A stretch of 64,000 bases of DNA from Flavobacterium gilvum (GCF_001761465.1 NZ_CP017479.1:1364001-1428000); one strand, 5' to 3'; shown: positions 16,550 through 25,949, counted from the first letter of the stretch. Notes: generated by a model not told the origin, from the sequence alone. Numbers and translations: made by a program.

Positions 16550-17539
16550 TTACAAATTTGTAATTTCCTTAATATATTGATGAACGTCCTGGAATGTAAT
16601 ATTCAGGGCGTTTTTTATTTTTTCGTTCGAATATAAATCGGTGGTATAGGACGATCTTGCTGTAGCGATGCTCAATTGTCTTTTTTGACCAAAAACATTC
16701 GAAGCAACCCAATCCATTTTTGATAAAACAGTCATCATAAACGGTGTTGCGTGATGGCTTGGTCTTTTTACTTTTAAGGCATCAGCAATTGTGTTCAGTA
16801 AATCCTGAAATACGATATTTTGGCTTATTAATGTAAAGCGTTCCCCGTGAATAGAACTTTTCATGAGTTGATGCATTATAGCTACAACATCATTAACGGA
16901 TACAAATCCGGTTAATCCTTTGGTGTAAAACGACAGCCCATTTTTTACTCTTTTAAAAAGTTCGCCACTTCCTTGTTCCCAAAATCCGGGGCCAATAATA
17001 ACGCCTGGGTTTACAATCACAACTTCAAGTCCTTCCTGTAGACCGCGCCAAATCTCCATTTCGGCTCCATATTTTGAAATGGCATAATCGCTGTGCGGTT
17101 TTTCGGGATTCCATTCGGTTTCTTCCGTAATAATGGATTCGTGTTCTGGCAGGTCGCCCAAAGCGGCTATGGAACTCACATAGCAGAGTTTTTTGATGTT
17201 TTTGGCAAGGCAAAAATTGACAATGTTTGCCGTTCCTTCGATATTGGTTTTTCGCACAAGTTCTTCGTCTTTCGGGTCAAAAGAAATCATTGCCGCACAA
17301 TGATATACTTCGGTTATTTCCTCAAAAGCATTTTCGAGTGCAGGAATGTCTAGGATATCTCCTTGAATCCATTCGATGGAATCGTAAAGTGCCTCTTTTT
17401 TATATAATGAAAAAAGCGCTTTTGTCTTTTGAGTGCTGTCTGAATTTCTGTAAATAGCACGTATGTTTTCTCCTTTTTCCGATAGGAAAATTAAGAGATG
17501 TGCGCCTACTAAACCGGTTCCTCCTGTGACTAATACCAT
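16550..17539 (-). CDS. NAD-dependent epimerase/dehydratase (extended SDR)
   Basis: 329-residue Rossmann-fold oxidoreductase. NAD(P) motif TGGTGLVGAHL (about 5-15), a catalytic triad compatible with Ser123 (YVSSIAALG) and Tyr152-x3-Lys156 (YAISKYGAE). A dihydroflavonol-reductase-like architecture is suggested by EVVIVNPGVIIGPGFW and GLTGFVSVNDVV. Substrate unknown. It has no operon partner and its stop codon touches that of the DUF4296 gene on the other strand. Confidence 0.87.
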   Translation of the reverse strand: MVLVTGGTGLVGAHLLIFLSEKGENIRAIYRNSDSTQKTKALFSLYKKEALYDSIEWIQGDILDIPALENAFEEITEVYHCAAMISFDPKDEELVRKTNIEGTANIVNFCLAKNIKKLCYVSSIAALGDLPEHESIITEETEWNPEKPHSDYAISKYGAEMEIWRGLQEGLEVVIVNPGVIIGPGFWEQGSGELFKRVKNGLSFYTKGLTGFVSVNDVVAIMHQLMKSSIHGERFTLISQNIVFQDLLNTIADALKVKRPSHHATPFMMTVLSKMDWVASNVFGQKRQLSIATARSSYTTDLYSNEKIKNALNITFQDVHQYIKEITNL

Positions 17540-17781
17540 ATTTACAAATGTAATAAGTTTAAAGTTTCTAAGTTTCTAAGTTTCTAAGTTTTTTTGTTTA
17601 AAGTTTCTGAGTTCCTGAGATACTAAGTTTTTACGTTTTTTGATTTTGGTATTAAAATTGACCATTAAAATTTTGTAATTCATTATATCATCTATTGTCT
17701 GCCATAATTCGTAATTCGTAATTCGTAATTCGTAATTCGTAAATTGAATTACTATCTTTGCCAAAAATTGATTAAGACATA
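17540..17781. repeat. Spacer with simple repeats upstream of tyrS
   Basis: 242 bp made largely of short-motif repeats: AGTTTCTAAGTTTCT units (about 17560-17632) and five perfect copies of TAATTCG (17705-17739). A -7 element TATCTTTG (17753-17760) follows. Confidence 0.75.
17753..17760 (+). promoter_or_regulatory. -7 element (TATCTTTG) for tyrS
   Basis: Perfect TAnnTTTG match, 21 bases before the tyrS ATG and 13 bases after the TAATTCG array, so the array occupies the -33 region. Confidence 0.55.
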
Positions 17782-19080
17782 ATGAAAAATATAATTTCCG
17801 AATTACAGTGGCGTGGTCTGGTTCACGATATAATGCCTGGAACCGAAGAACAACTTTTGAAAGAAATGACAACTACTTATATTGGATTTGACCCAACGTC
17901 TGATTCATTGCATATTGGTAGTTTGGTACCGATTATTTTATTGGTTCACCTTAAAAATTTTGGACACAAACCGATTGCTTTGGTGGGTGGAGCTACTGGA
18001 ATGATTGGAGATCCTTCTGGAAAATCGGATGAGCGAAATTTATTGGACGAGGCTACTCTAACCAAGAATGTTGAAGGAATAAAAGGTGTTTTGTCTCGCT
18101 TCCTGGATTTTAATGACACAGCTGTAAATGCGCCAGTTTTAGTAAATAACTACGATTGGATGAAAGATTTGTCATTCATCAATTTTGCTCGTGATGTCGG
18201 TAAACGTATTACGGTGAATTATATGATGGCCAAAGATTCTGTGAAGAAAAGACTTTCGGGTGAAGGCGAAGGAATGTCTTTTACGGAGTTTACGTATCAG
18301 TTGATTCAGGGATACGATTTTTATCATTTGCATAAAGAATACAATTGTTTGCTTCAAATGGGTGGTTCGGATCAATGGGGAAATATCACTACAGGAACCG
18401 AATTGGTACGAAGAATGAATGTTGGGGAAGAAGCCAAAGCTTTTGCAATGACTTGTCCGCTGATTACCAAAGCCGATGGTTCTAAATTTGGTAAATCCGA
18501 AGGCGGAAACGTATGGTTGACTGCCGATAAAACTTCGGTGTACAAATTCTATCAATTTTGGTTGAATACTACCGATGTGGATGCTGAAAAATACATTAAA
18601 ATATTTACTTTCCTTGGAAAAGAAGAAATAGACGCTTTAATCGAAGAGCATAAAGTTGCGCCACATTTAAGAGTTTTACAACGAAAATTAACTGAAGAAA
18701 TCACAACTTTTGTTCATTCAAAAGAAGAATTGGAAAAAGCGATTAAGGCTTCGAATATTCTTTTTGGAAATGCTTCAGCCGATGATTTGAAAACACTTGA
18801 TGAAAACACATTTTTAGAAGTTTTTGATGGTGTTCCTCAAGCTGAAATATCAAGAAACGAAGCAGAAGCGGGATTGGAGATTGTTACTGTTTTGAATGAA
18901 AAAACAGGATTCTTTAAATCGAATGGAGAAGCAAGAAGAGCTTTGACAGCCAATTCTATCTCGGTTAATAAAGAAAAAATAAACGAAACATTCGTGCTTT
19001 CTGCCAATGATTTGATTAACAATCAATTTGTTTTGTTGCAAAGCGGGAAGAAAAACTATTTTGTTATTAGAGTGGTTTAA
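17782..19080 (+). CDS. tyrS: Tyrosyl-tRNA synthetase
   Basis: Charges tRNA-Tyr; 432 residues, class I. ATP motif HIGS at 44-47 ([12 protein letters not shown]); tyrosine-pocket segments YDWM and [27 protein letters not shown]; the KMSKS-equivalent loop KFGKSEGG at about 235-242. A C-terminal S4-like tRNA-binding domain (about 365-432, [22 protein letters not shown]) completes the bacterial TyrRS. Confidence 0.97.
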   Translation: MKNIISELQWRGLVHDIMPGTEEQLLKEMTTTYIGFDPTSDSLHIGSLVPIILLVHLKNFGHKPIALVGGATGMIGDPSGKSDERNLLDEATLTKNVEGIKGVLSRFLDFNDTAVNAPVLVNNYDWMKDLSFINFARDVGKRITVNYMMAKDSVKKRLSGEGEGMSFTEFTYQLIQGYDFYHLHKEYNCLLQMGGSDQWGNITTGTELVRRMNVGEEAKAFAMTCPLITKADGSKFGKSEGGNVWLTADKTSVYKFYQFWLNTTDVDAEKYIKIFTFLGKEEIDALIEEHKVAPHLRVLQRKLTEEITTFVHSKEELEKAIKASNILFGNASADDLKTLDENTFLEVFDGVPQAEISRNEAEAGLEIVTVLNEKTGFFKSNGEARRALTANSISVNKEKINETFVLSANDLINNQFVLLQSGKKNYFVIRVV

Positions 19081-19170
19081 GGTTTAATTGTTTAATATGG
19101 TTTAAAAGTTTAAAAGAGACTTTACAGACACGGTTTGAACAACCTTAAATTTAAACAATATATCAAACCT

Positions 19171-20235
19171 TTAGACAACCATCAAATTACAACCTCGAAT
19201 ATCCGAATTATCAAAACGTCCCAATACTTCGAAAGTGGTATTGGGATATTTTTTTCCCAAATCTTGAGTGGCAATAAACGAACAGGAATTGATATTGGCC
19301 AAATCAATAACGTTGATTCCGCCTGTTTTTCCTTCGGTTACATACGTTAAGGCATCTTCGGTATCGCGGATAAGGATTTGCATCCAGGAAGGGCATTCAA
19401 ATACACCGTTTCCTAATGAATAAGCTTGAGAAAGTAATTCAGTCATGCCATATTCAGAATGAATGGCTGTAACGCCAAAACCATTGCAAAGCTGTTCGTG
19501 TAATTCTTCCCGAATCATTTCTTTTCGCTTGCCTTTCATACCGCCCGTTTCCATGATAATGGTGTGTTGCAGTTGGAATGTTCTTTTTTTTGACAGATTT
19601 TTAGTTTTTTGCCCAAGGTTGTCAAGAACCTTCTTATTTTCTTCAAAGGATGAACTTCTATTGTTGAAGGTTTCGATTAAATCCAATAAAGCATAGGTAA
19701 CCCCAATGAGAATAACATTTTGTCCGGCTTCGTCTAATTCGGTTAATTTTTCGATAAGCTCTTCGTGATTGTTGAGGTAAAATCCGCTGTCACTGTTGTT
19801 GGTCAATTGTATTAAATCATCGACCATGTGGATTAATGAGGAGCCTTCTCTCTCAAGATAGGACGGAAGAAGCGCGAGGACAACATAATCTTCTATATTT
19901 CCATAAAATTGCGAAAAGCCTTTGCGATAGCTTTCTTCATAAATAGAAACATCGGTAACCAAATGTCTACTGGTGATGCTTCCGGTTGTTCCGCTGCTAG
20001 TAAAAGTTGTTTGAATTGGGTCGTTGTTTGAGACAACGTTATGGCTTTTGAAAAACTGAATGGGTAAAAAAGGAATTTGATACAGTGATTTTACCTTTTG
20101 TGGATCTGTTTTTAATAAATCACAAAATTCTCGGTAAACCAAATTGTTTTCATATTGAAATCGGAAAACTTTTAAAGCTATTTTTTCAAATTGCTTGTGG
20201 TTTGAAATGGTAAATATGTCGCTGGCTGTAATCAA
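19171..20235 (-). CDS. LuxE/PaaK-like acyl-protein synthetase (acyltransferase)
   Basis: About 354 residues from a proposed TTG start at 20235 (KK-LITASDIFTIS). An upstream ATG at 20307 lies beyond a perfect -7 element TACCTTTG (20254-20247 on the minus strand), so the longer form is unlikely. The adenylate-forming motif TFTSSGTTGSITSRH is present, then YVVLALLPSYLEREGSSLI, GVTYALLDLI, METGGMKGKRKEM and EYGMTELLSQAYS, as in LuxE acyl-protein synthetases. It probably activates a carboxylic acid, but no lux or phenylacetate genes are nearby. Acyl substrate and acceptor are unknown. Confidence 0.78.
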   Translation of the reverse strand: MITASDIFTISNHKQFEKIALKVFRFQYENNLVYREFCDLLKTDPQKVKSLYQIPFLPIQFFKSHNVVSNNDPIQTTFTSSGTTGSITSRHLVTDVSIYEESYRKGFSQFYGNIEDYVVLALLPSYLEREGSSLIHMVDDLIQLTNNSDSGFYLNNHEELIEKLTELDEAGQNVILIGVTYALLDLIETFNNRSSSFEENKKVLDNLGQKTKNLSKKRTFQLQHTIIMETGGMKGKRKEMIREELHEQLCNGFGVTAIHSEYGMTELLSQAYSLGNGVFECPSWMQILIRDTEDALTYVTEGKTGGINVIDLANINSCSFIATQDLGKKYPNTTFEVLGRFDNSDIRGCNLMVV

Positions 20236-20246
20236 TTTTTTTTGTG

Positions 20247-20254
20247 CAAAGGTA
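20247..20254 (-). promoter_or_regulatory. -7 element (TACCTTTG) that decides the LuxE-like start
   Basis: Perfect TAnnTTTG on the minus strand, 11 bases before the proposed TTG start at 20235 and downstream of the alternative ATG at 20307, which would therefore not be transcribed from it. Confidence 0.5.
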
Positions 20255-20343
20255 TTATATTTTTGACCTTTTTTGTTTTGGAAAAATATGGATAAAAAAA
20301 AATCCAATAGAATTGGAATTTTATGAGTTTTTTAAGAAGAATT

Positions 20344-20688
20344 TTATCTTATTATTAGTTTTCGACTGCTTGTGGCTTCCTCTTCGGTTATCTTTATGAT
20401 GTAAACACCTGGTGATAAATTAGAAACATTAAGCTCTCTCGTACTGAGTGTAGTTTGCATTACTTTTTTGCCTAATACATTAAAAATTTCAATCCCTTTT
20501 TCAAGATCATTTTTAGAAGTAATGTTGACTTTACCACCAGTCACAGGGTTTGGGTACAAACTCAACCCTTCTATTGAAGTGTCTTCTTGCACTTTTGGCG
20601 ACGGTTTACTATCTTGTGCTGTTGCACTGTTAGTAAAGAAAATGGCCAATAAGAGAATAATATAAAAGTAGTTTTTTTTCATTCGCAT
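20344..20688 (-). CDS. CTD-only mini-protein (T9SS type A sorting domain)
   Basis: 114 residues: a signal peptide (cleaved near ATA-QD), about 17 residues of linker, then a complete T9SS type A C-terminal domain (LSLYPNPVTGGKVNIT, IEIFNVLGKKVM, VSNLSPGVYIIKI, ending SRKLIIR). No cargo domain is present, so it is a sorting signal with nothing attached. ATG codons at 20688 and 20682 are both possible. It is downstream of the beta-helix lipoprotein gene but separated by a terminator. It could be a small surface-anchored peptide, a competitor or regulator of the secretion machinery, or a remnant. Confidence 0.8.
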   Translation of the reverse strand: MRMKKNYFYIILLLAIFFTNSATAQDSKPSPKVQEDTSIEGLSLYPNPVTGGKVNITSKNDLEKGIEIFNVLGKKVMQTTLSTRELNVSNLSPGVYIIKITEEEATSSRKLIIR

Positions 20689-20728
20689 CTATAATTCAAT
20701 GTAAATATACATAATAATGTTGTAAAAA

Positions 20729-20759
20729 AAAATACCTCTCAGGTTTTGAGAGGTATTTT
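20729..20759 (-). terminator. Terminator after the beta-helix lipoprotein gene
   Basis: Perfect 12-bp stem (20729-20740 with 20748-20759), 7-base loop, and an A-run at 20724-20732 that gives a T-run on the minus strand: a canonical intrinsic terminator. Confidence 0.88.
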
Positions 20760-20775
20760 AACTAATTCAAAATGA

Positions 20776-21981
20776 TTATTTTAGAAGGTTTACACCGTCT
20801 ACTGTACACCATGCTCCAGAAGTTAATGAAGCTCCTGTTGCGGTAGTGCTTGGGGTAAATGTACCAGTTGGGAAAGCAACTGTAAATGTTAGATTTGTTC
20901 CCGGAGTTGGTATTATACTTGTCGTGTTAGAGATGCTTATGTTCAAAAGTTTGATTTTTGATTTGTTTACCTGGTGTTGGTTTGTTGTAGCATCTTCAAG
21001 AATACTACATACGCTACCTTTGTAAACTGTTCCTCCGGCATTTGTGTAGTTACCATAACCACTTACAATAATATTACTGTATTCTCCATTTCCTTCTCTT
21101 TTGAATTGAAAAGCATCAACTTGATCATCACCAACTTCAGGTACAGTTCCTGCTTCTTTTTTCAAAGTGATGTTTTTTACTACAGGGTAGAAAGCGTTGT
21201 CATTAAGAGAAGCTTCAATTTCCATTCCATAGTTACCTTTTCCGGTTTGGTAAGCGTACCAGTTGCTGTTTGCCTGACCTTGCCATCCGTCTTGCCAGTC
21301 AAAAGCGTCGTCATAGTTACCAAAAGAAATAGCGTTTGTCATACTTACTGTTCCTCCAAAGAATTCAAATCCGTCATCGGCCCCTTTGTAGGATACTAAG
21401 TGATCCAAAGTTGTTCCAGAACCTACTGAGTAGAAAGTAAAACCATTGTTTTCTTTTTGTCCATCAGCTAGTTTTGAACCTGCATATTCTACTCTTGCAT
21501 ATACTAATGAACCACCATTGTGAGCTGGGTTTGGATTTGCTGATCCGTAAGAGATGTTATTTCCGTCTTCAGAAGTTGAAGTTGCACCTCCTCCGGCTAC
21601 TTTTGCAGGAGCATCACCATACATAATGATTCCGCCCCAAGAACCTGGTACTTTTGATTTTTCTGTAAATACAACTGGTTTGTCAGCTGTACCGTTGATG
21701 ATTAGTTTACCACCATTTAAAACCACCAAAGCATTGTCTCCTGTTGTTTTATCACATGTAATTGTAGAACCGGCGTCAAATGTTACTGTTGTACCGGCGT
21801 TGATTTTTACAATTCCTTTCAAGGTGTAGTTTCCGTAAGGATAAGTAATGTTTGAAGTTATTTGACCTGTAATTTCGCCTGTAGCTGGTGTAATAACAGG
21901 AGTTGAATCATCACTGCTAGAAGAGCAAGAATTTAAAAATAACCCTGTTGCAAGTGCTAAAGCTAAAAATTTTGTTTTCAT
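20776..21981 (-). CDS. Right-handed beta-helix surface lipoprotein, phosphate-region partner
   Basis: 401 residues. Lipoprotein signal with Cys19 (LNSC) followed by SSSSDDS, the acidic-serine stretch often found on surface-exposed Bacteroidota lipoproteins. The body is beta-helix-like with many short Gly/Asn turns (GGKLIINGTADKPVVFTEK, WGGIIMYGDAP, DDGFEFFGGTVSMTNAISFGNYDDAFDW). No catalytic motif is recognised. The next upstream gene is the TonB receptor, and both promoters carry 11-bp TAAC repeats, so an outer-membrane phosphate-related binding or processing role is inferred. Confidence 0.72.
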   Translation of the reverse strand: MKTKFLALALATGLFLNSCSSSSDDSTPVITPATGEITGQITSNITYPYGNYTLKGIVKINAGTTVTFDAGSTITCDKTTGDNALVVLNGGKLIINGTADKPVVFTEKSKVPGSWGGIIMYGDAPAKVAGGGATSTSEDGNNISYGSANPNPAHNGGSLVYARVEYAGSKLADGQKENNGFTFYSVGSGTTLDHLVSYKGADDGFEFFGGTVSMTNAISFGNYDDAFDWQDGWQGQANSNWYAYQTGKGNYGMEIEASLNDNAFYPVVKNITLKKEAGTVPEVGDDQVDAFQFKREGNGEYSNIIVSGYGNYTNAGGTVYKGSVCSILEDATTNQHQVNKSKIKLLNISISNTTSIIPTPGTNLTFTVAFPTGTFTPSTTATGASLTSGAWCTVDGVNLLK

Positions 21982-22014
21982 AAGATAGTTGTATTTTTTT
22001 TGATTTATTTATGA

Positions 22015-22069
22015 CAAATGTATAAGCTAAATTCCCTGCAGGGGTTACCAGAATATTACATTACCGTTA
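22015..22069 (-). promoter_or_regulatory. Candidate Pho box and promoter of the beta-helix lipoprotein gene
   Basis: On the minus strand, TAAC at 22069-22066, TAAT at 22058-22055 and TAAC at 22047-22044 are spaced exactly 11 bp. A 21-base gap follows, then a perfect -7 element TACATTTG (22022-22015), 33 bases before the ATG. The same geometry is seen upstream of the TonB receptor gene. Confidence 0.68.
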
Positions 22070-22151
22070 TCAAAAAACAATGTTAACGTCAAGAAAATGT
22101 TATGTTAAATTCAGGTTTTTTTGAAAGATTTCTATTTGTTATTATAAATAT

Positions 22152-22178
22152 AAAAAGCCCTGATAAACAGAGCTTTAA
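22152..22178 (-). terminator. Terminator after the TonB receptor gene
   Basis: AAAGCCCTG pairs with CAGAGCTTT (one mismatch) around a short loop, with an A-run on the plus strand giving T on the transcript. It lies 24 bases past the receptor stop codon. Confidence 0.6.
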
Positions 22179-22201
22179 TTGTTTGTTTTTTGTAAGAATT
22201 T

Positions 22202-25009
22202 CTAAAAAGAGTATCCTAGTTTTAATGAGAATCCAATACCTTTTTTATAGCTATTAGCCAATAGTGAATTTTCGGCTACTTTTATCGTACCATCATTTCC
22301 AAATTCAAGTTTTCGAACAGGGTTCAGTAGATTGTCCGCAGTAAATTTTAGGTCAAAATGTTCTGAAACTTTACTTCCCCAAACAAAGTTTAATTGTTGA
22401 ACAGGAAGCTCATACGTGTGATCCTGACCATTTGTTCCTACAGCGTATATTCTTTTTCCAAAAACACCATAAACCAGCGAAATAGTGTTTGACCAGTCTT
22501 TGTTAAGATTAAATTCATATTTCAAATCAGAGTTAACTAACCAATCTGAAGCACCTTGCAATGATCTTGATTGGTGCGTTTCGATAGAAGGTTTTACGGT
22601 GATAATTCCGTCCTCGTCTATAGATTCAAAAGTAGGGCTAACAGTAACTTTGGATGACATTAAAGTAGCATTTAATCCCCATGAGAAGTTTGATAAATTT
22701 TCTGAAATTCTATCTAACCCAATTAGTAATTCAGTTTCTAGTCCAAATAAATTTGCATTGTCTGAATTTAGAAAAGTGGTAACAGTTCCCGTTGTTGCGT
22801 TTGATATAAAAGTCTTTTCGATTGGATTGATAATATGCTTTCCAAATAATCCAACGGTAATCATTTCTTTGGCTGTTGGGAACAGTTCATATTTTAAATC
22901 AGCATTATAATTGTCGCTGTTTTTCAAAATCGAGTTTCCTTGAGTTGAAGTTCCGTCAGCATTGATGTATGAAATAGGGAACGACTCCATAATTACAGGT
23001 CTTGTATAGGTTTTACTCGCAGCAAAACGAATATTTGCAGTCTCTGTCATTAAATATTTTACGTTTAATGAAGGTAAAAAATAGTTGTTATCGTATTTTA
23101 ATACTTTGAAAGTAGAATCAAAAGACCCTAAAGTTCTGTAATGTGTTTCTTTAAGAGTGCTTTCAAATCGAATTCCTCCATTTACTTCAAATTTATCTCC
23201 AAATTTTAAAAACAAATTGGTGTAAGCTGCATTCGCCATCTCGTCTAGTTTAACTTTATAAGTAGCATTAGAGCTTTCGCTAAAAACCACTTTATTGGCT
23301 AAGATGTCGTTGGTTATTTGATTGTCAATAGTATTTATGTTTGTAGTAAAACCATTGCCAGCACTTGAAATAAAACGGTATGAAGATTCCATCATAGATC
23401 CGTTGCCATTGTATCCTACTGTTAATTTGTTTTGTTTGTCATTATTTCCAAATTTCAAATTGTATTCAGCCATTGTAGAATAAAATGAATTACCGTCAAC
23501 TGTTAAATACTGACGCAATAAATTGTTTCCTCCGTATGAAGAACTAATGATGTCTTCACCAGTTTTAAAACCTGTGATAAATTTACGATCCGGCTGATCA
23601 TATTTTGTGGTAGCAAATGAAGCTCCAGCTTTGATAGTTTGATTTTTGTCTTTTGTTATTGCATATTCGCCTAATAGTTGGGCATTCAAATAATCACTTT
23701 TGTCCAATTGGTTCGTGCGCAGATATACGTTTTGGGGAGCAGCGCCACCAGCTTGACCGTATTGATCTTTGATGGAGTTTAAGGTAGTTCTTAGGTACAA
23801 AGTGTTAAACGATAATTTTAGTCTGTCAGTACCGTAATTTAATCCAACTAATGCTGAATTCGTTGTTTTAAAGCGATAATCAGTCGTAATGAAGTTGTTT
23901 ACATATTTTGAACCCGAACTTTGTAAATCGATTGTTCTATCAACACCTTCTCTTACAGCAAAATTATTGTCATAATTTATCGAAAGTAAATACGAGAAAA
24001 TCTGATCATTTTTCCAATTGAATTTTTCTGCATGCAAAAGATTGATGCTCGTGTTTAATGGGCTTTTAGATTCACTTACACTAAAACCTTTATCATTGTT
24101 AATTGAGTTTAAGGCCTGGTCGGTGGTGAATGTTTTTCTGGAAGCAGTTTCTCCCAGAAAACCAGGAAGAGCTCTTTCGCTTCCATTAAAACCCCAAAAA
24201 CCTTGTGTCGTTTCAGCATCCTGAGATAGTAAGAAATCTTTAAGGCTATTTCCTGTTGTATATCCAAAACCAAGATTCAGTTTGGTAATACTTTTGTTTA
24301 CTTTTGAAGTTTGAATATTGAAAGTCCCCCCGGCAAAATCGCCATAGATATTTGGATTGAAAGTTTTGTACACATCAATAGTTCCAACAATGTTTGTAGG
24401 GAACAAATCCAAAGGAACTATTTTTGAAAAAGGATTGTTTGTTGGCGCAGCCAAATCGTTAATCAGTAAATTATTGTAACGGTCTTCCAGTCCTCGTACA
24501 AATAAACCTCTCGAACCTACTTTGGTGATTCCTGTTATTTTGGTCAAACCTTCTTCGACATCGCTAACTCCTTTTCGGGACATTTCCTGAGCACCGATAC
24601 TTTGTTTGATGACAACTGCATTTTTTTGTTCCAATAATAAAGCGGTTTCTTTTTCTCTTCCACCACCGTTGGATTTTACTACTACATCTTTCAAAGTGTA
24701 GCTTCCTGATCCCAATGTACTGTTTACTTCAATAGTTTTATCTGCAACAACAGTTACAGAAACCTCTTTGGTTTCATATCCAACAAAACTAAATTGTATT
24801 ATGTAATTTCCTGGAGTTATGATTATTGAATATTTTCCGTTTACGTCGGTATTGGCTCCAATTTTTGTTCCTTTGATAAGGATATTAGCAAAAGGCAAGG
24901 GCTGATTGTTTGAATCTTTGTCTAATAAAATTCCGGTTATTGTTCCTTTGTTTTGCGAAAAACCAATAACACAAATAAATAGGGTAAAGAATAGAAATTT
25001 TAATTTCAT
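22202..25009 (-). CDS. TonB-dependent outer-membrane receptor with CarboxypepD_reg-like domain
   Basis: 935-residue TonB-dependent transporter. Signal peptide (IGFSQ), an N-terminal carboxypeptidase-regulatory-like domain (about 20-105, GTITGILLDKD...FVGYETKEVSV), a plug (about 120-230, GVSDVEEGLTKITGITKVGSRGLFVRGLEDRYNNLLIND), then a 22-strand-type barrel ending KLGYSF. There is no SusD partner; the neighbour is a beta-helix lipoprotein. It is divergent from a PhoB/PhoR-like pair and has a promoter with four in-phase TAAC-type repeats, so phosphate or organophosphate uptake is inferred. The substrate is not shown by sequence. Confidence 0.9.
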   Translation of the reverse strand: MKLKFLFFTLFICVIGFSQNKGTITGILLDKDSNNQPLPFANILIKGTKIGANTDVNGKYSIIITPGNYIIQFSFVGYETKEVSVTVVADKTIEVNSTLGSGSYTLKDVVVKSNGGGREKETALLLEQKNAVVIKQSIGAQEMSRKGVSDVEEGLTKITGITKVGSRGLFVRGLEDRYNNLLINDLAAPTNNPFSKIVPLDLFPTNIVGTIDVYKTFNPNIYGDFAGGTFNIQTSKVNKSITKLNLGFGYTTGNSLKDFLLSQDAETTQGFWGFNGSERALPGFLGETASRKTFTTDQALNSINNDKGFSVSESKSPLNTSINLLHAEKFNWKNDQIFSYLLSINYDNNFAVREGVDRTIDLQSSGSKYVNNFITTDYRFKTTNSALVGLNYGTDRLKLSFNTLYLRTTLNSIKDQYGQAGGAAPQNVYLRTNQLDKSDYLNAQLLGEYAITKDKNQTIKAGASFATTKYDQPDRKFITGFKTGEDIISSSYGGNNLLRQYLTVDGNSFYSTMAEYNLKFGNNDKQNKLTVGYNGNGSMMESSYRFISSAGNGFTTNINTIDNQITNDILANKVVFSESSNATYKVKLDEMANAAYTNLFLKFGDKFEVNGGIRFESTLKETHYRTLGSFDSTFKVLKYDNNYFLPSLNVKYLMTETANIRFAASKTYTRPVIMESFPISYINADGTSTQGNSILKNSDNYNADLKYELFPTAKEMITVGLFGKHIINPIEKTFISNATTGTVTTFLNSDNANLFGLETELLIGLDRISENLSNFSWGLNATLMSSKVTVSPTFESIDEDGIITVKPSIETHQSRSLQGASDWLVNSDLKYEFNLNKDWSNTISLVYGVFGKRIYAVGTNGQDHTYELPVQQLNFVWGSKVSEHFDLKFTADNLLNPVRKLEFGNDGTIKVAENSLLANSYKKGIGFSLKLGYSF

Positions 25010-25033
25010 TTTAAGTAGTGTTTAATTTTTCTG

Positions 25034-25110
25034 CAAAGAAATGGCAGGATTATAGTGTATGTGTTAACATCAAGTTATCAATCAATGTCAAAATTATTAT
25101 GAAATAGTTA
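25034..25110 (-). promoter_or_regulatory. Candidate Pho box and promoter of the TonB receptor gene
   Basis: Minus-strand cores TAAC (25110-25107), TAAT (25099-25096), a degenerate unit (25088-25085), TAAC (25077-25074) and TAAC (25066-25063) repeat every 11 bp. A 21-base gap leads to TTTCTTTG (25041-25034), one mismatch from TAnnTTTG, 24 bases before the ATG. Confidence 0.68.
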
Positions 25111-25247
25111 ACATATTAAATTAAGGTTAAGTCCTGTTTTTTTGTATTGATAGTTGTCGTTTATTATTACTTTTACATAACAAAAAAAAGGCGTTGTATT
25201 TAAGTAAGAGAGAAATACAGCGACTCAACTAATTTTTTCTATTAAAT

Positions 25248-25931
25248 ATGAAGAAAAGAAATACCAAAATTTTACTGGTTGATGATGAGCCGGATGTATT
25301 AGAAATTGTAGGCTATAACCTGGCACAAGAAGGCTATCAGATTGTTACGGCAGTAAATGGTAAGGATGCTATCGAAAAAGCCAGAAAAGAAATACCTAGC
25401 CTTATTATAATGGATGTGATGATGCCGGAAATGGACGGAATGGAAGCTTGTGAGCACATCCGAAGAATTCCGGAACTGAATAATGTTATCATTACTTTTT
25501 TGACTGCCAGAAATGAGGACTATTCGCAAGTGGCCGGATTTGATGCCGGTGCCGATGATTATATCACCAAACCGATAAAACCAAAATTATTGGTCAGCAA
25601 AGTCAAAGCGCTTTTGCGAAGGCTAAAAGAACAGGATCAAAGTAGCGAAACTCTCAATGTGGGCGGAATCGAAATTAACCGTGAAGAATACAAAATTGTA
25701 AAGGATAATCTCGAAATCGCTTTGCCTAGAAAAGAATTTGAACTGTTTTACCTTTTGGCCTCAAAACCTGGAAAAGTTTTTAAAAGAGAAGAAATACTTG
25801 ATAAAGTTTGGGGAAACGATGTTGTTGTTGGCGGTAGAACTATTGATGTTCACATTCGTAAGCTTCGCGAAAAAATTGGCGATGATCTTTTTAAGACCAT
25901 CAAAGGAGTAGGATATAAGTTTGAGGTGTAG
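25248..25931 (+). CDS. PhoB-like response regulator (OmpR family)
   Basis: 227 residues: receiver domain 1-120 (Asp12/Asp13 in LLVDDEPD, phospho-acceptor Asp56 in IIMDVMMPEMDG, Lys108 in ITKPIKP) and an OmpR/PhoB winged helix (about 130-227; PRKEFELFYLLASKPGKVFKREEIL, VHIRKLREKIG, IKGVGYKFEV). It pairs with the downstream histidine kinase and is flanked by outer-membrane uptake genes and the pst operon, so it is the likely phosphate-starvation regulator and candidate reader of the 11-bp TAAC repeats. The symbol phoB is withheld because OmpR paralogs are many. Confidence 0.88.
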   Translation: MKKRNTKILLVDDEPDVLEIVGYNLAQEGYQIVTAVNGKDAIEKARKEIPSLIIMDVMMPEMDGMEACEHIRRIPELNNVIITFLTARNEDYSQVAGFDAGADDYITKPIKPKLLVSKVKALLRRLKEQDQSSETLNVGGIEINREEYKIVKDNLEIALPRKEFELFYLLASKPGKVFKREEILDKVWGNDVVVGGRTIDVHIRKLREKIGDDLFKTIKGVGYKFEV

Positions 25932-25949
25932 CGTTTTTTAAAAAAGATG

